A stretch of DNA of 64,000 nt from Eucommia ulmoides. Taxonomy: Eukaryota; Streptophyta; Magnoliopsida; Garryales; Eucommiaceae. Positions 63,085 through 64,000 of this stretch are shown here, in pieces (position 1 is the first letter of the stretch; every line of letters begins with the position of its first letter). The notes under the pieces are model-generated. The model was not told where the DNA came from. It saw only the letters and a program-made list of their open reading frames with translations, and ran no database searches. The DNA lies in NCBI GenBank assembly GCA_016647705.1, contig CM028329.1:62451231-62515230 (forward strand). Direction: 5' to 3'. A program made the position numbers and the translations under genes.

Positions 63085-63344
63085 GGACACCTATTTAGGC
63101 CTCGAAAGCCTTTCTAATACAAATGCTCAAAAGATTTATTAGGACACATAATAGTGTCCTAATAAATATAAACTAATGCGACAAAAAATAAGTGTCTTTA
63201 TAAATTATTGGGACAATATTTTATAGGACACATTTTTAAATTGTCTTAATACATAATATTTCCCAAAAGAATATATATTAGGACTCATTTAGGTGTCCTC
63301 AAAAGTAATTTTTGTTGTAGTTAACTCTACTGAAAAAAATGATA

Positions 63345-63892
63345 ATTGAAGGCTTTGAAAAAGGCGCTGAACCCTAGAACCATAAGTCCTGAGCCTCCGT
63401 CGCTAGTCTGGACGGCCTCATGCTCGCCATCCGCCGGCGACGTTTACGGTCTCTATTCACCGGCGACATCTTCTTCTCTGGCGATTTTGATTTTGGCTAC
63501 TTTCTTCGCGATCTCACAGGCGACGCTCCCTCTCCGGTGATTTCGTTTCGATTTCCTTTCGCGATCTCACCGGTGAAGTGTGGCGACACTAATCGGTTTC
63601 TGCTTTTGACGTTTTCGCTTTTTCACCGGCGAGATTTGGCAATCAAGCACCGACAAAATTCTGATTTCTGCTTGGCTTCTTTGTTTCGAAAGCTTTCTCT
63701 GTTGTGGTGAGTATTGCCAAATCGTGATTTGCGGAATTCCAATCTGCTTTATTTCTTTGTTGCGGTGAGTGGTGATTTGCGGCGAAGGTTTGTGATTTGG
63801 TGAATTGTGGTGATTGTGATTTGATTTGTGGTGGCTGTTGATCCCGATTTTGATTTGTGGGGATTTGTTTTGTGGTGCTCTAATTTGCAACC
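63345..63892 (+). promoter_or_regulatory. Probable 5' UTR/promoter region of an edge gene
   Basis: Immediately beyond the CACTA element the composition changes to pyrimidine- and CCGGCGA-rich sequence (AACCCTAGAACC, CGCCGGCGACG, CTCACCGGTGAAG), followed by TGTGGTGATTTGTGATTTG repeats like a leader intron. This suits the start of a plant gene. Confidence 0.4.
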
Positions 63893-64000
63893 ATGTCTTA
63901 TGTCTTGAAGGTGCTTCCACAGTCCTCTCGAAACACAGGCTTCATCCGATCCTATGCAGCAACTTTTCAGAGCGTAGTGTGCCTTTCATCTGTCGAGATG
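63893..64000 (+). CDS. Start of an unrecognised gene, cut by window edge
   Basis: ATG in good context (GCAACCATGTC) opens a 36-codon frame beginning MSYVLKVLPQSSRNTGFIRS and running off the window. The N-terminus is rich in Ser, Arg and hydrophobic residues with no acidic residue until the penultimate codon, and could be a mitochondrial or plastid presequence. I do not recognise the family. Confidence 0.4.
   Translation, partial: MSYVLKVLPQSSRNTGFIRSYAATFQSVVCLSSVEM

Larger units (their letters stand above)
56688..63320 (+). mobile_element. CACTA (En/Spm)-type transposon with captured sequence
   Basis: The left end TACAACAAAAATGACTT and the right end AAGTAATTTTTGTTGTAG are inverted repeats matching the usual CACTACAACAAAAAT terminus. 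Subterminal AGGACAC/GTGTCC motifs repeat in both orientations at about 56735-56920 and 63085-63300, typical of CACTA elements. Inside lie a COQ10 exon fragment, a truncated LTR, and En/Spm-type transposase remnants near the right end. The transposase has a premature stop, so the element is presumably non-autonomous now. The 3-bp target duplication cannot be resolved. Confidence 0.75.

Overview
This window is nuclear DNA of a flowering plant, most likely a eudicot. The genes carry GT-AG introns, the intergenic DNA is AT-rich, and all classes of plant transposable element are present. I could not fix the species from the sequence. No organellar, viral or bacterial replicon is present, although one decayed piece of plastid 16S rDNA lies inside an intron.

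Layout, left to right. (1) 1-7585: two tandem serine carboxypeptidase-like (SCPL) genes on the + strand. The first is only a 3' part cut by the window edge. The second is a pseudogene with a frameshifted exon, a lost exon, Gln in place of the catalytic His, and a 182-bp tandem duplication covering one exon. (2) 7945-12868: two intact minus-strand genes, an EIN3-like (EIL3/SLIM1-type) transcription factor and a single-exon MCTP/FTIP-type C2-domain membrane protein. (3) 13000-28100: repeat-rich DNA holding a Ty1/copia relic, several MITEs, a foldback element with CCCGGG-rich ends, a 1.3-kb tandem segmental duplication, and a 5'-truncated, multiply frameshifted NRPS-like pseudogene (18370-20589). 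(4) 29924-36345: a complete nine-exon plastid type-2 13-lipoxygenase gene of 908 codons with all iron ligands present. (5) 36579-49581: two tandem minus-strand GH1 beta-glucosidase genes. The downstream one (36579-44887) is broken by two related solo LTRs, each inside a coding exon and each with its own 5-bp target duplication, plus an in-frame stop. The upstream one (45492-49581) reads through 11 exons to 537 residues with both catalytic glutamates. (6) 49600-64000: a copia gag relic, AT-rich repeats, a second copy of the sequence upstream of the lipoxygenase, then a CACTA-type transposon of about 6.6 kb carrying a COQ10 gene fragment, a third copy of the GH1-inserted LTR family, and En/Spm-type transposase remnants. 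A probable new gene starts at the right edge.

The intact genes touch stress, hormone and defence biology (jasmonate precursor synthesis by lipoxygenase, EIN3-like regulation, glucoside hydrolysis, protein or FT trafficking). They do not form an operon or an obvious metabolic cluster. The strongest story in the window is gene birth and decay by tandem duplication and transposon insertion: SCPL, GH1 and NRPS-like copies are dying, while EIL3, MCTP, LOX and one GH1 look intact.

All exon boundaries were set by hand from GT/AG sites, reading frame and recalled family sequences; no alignment or transcript evidence was available.
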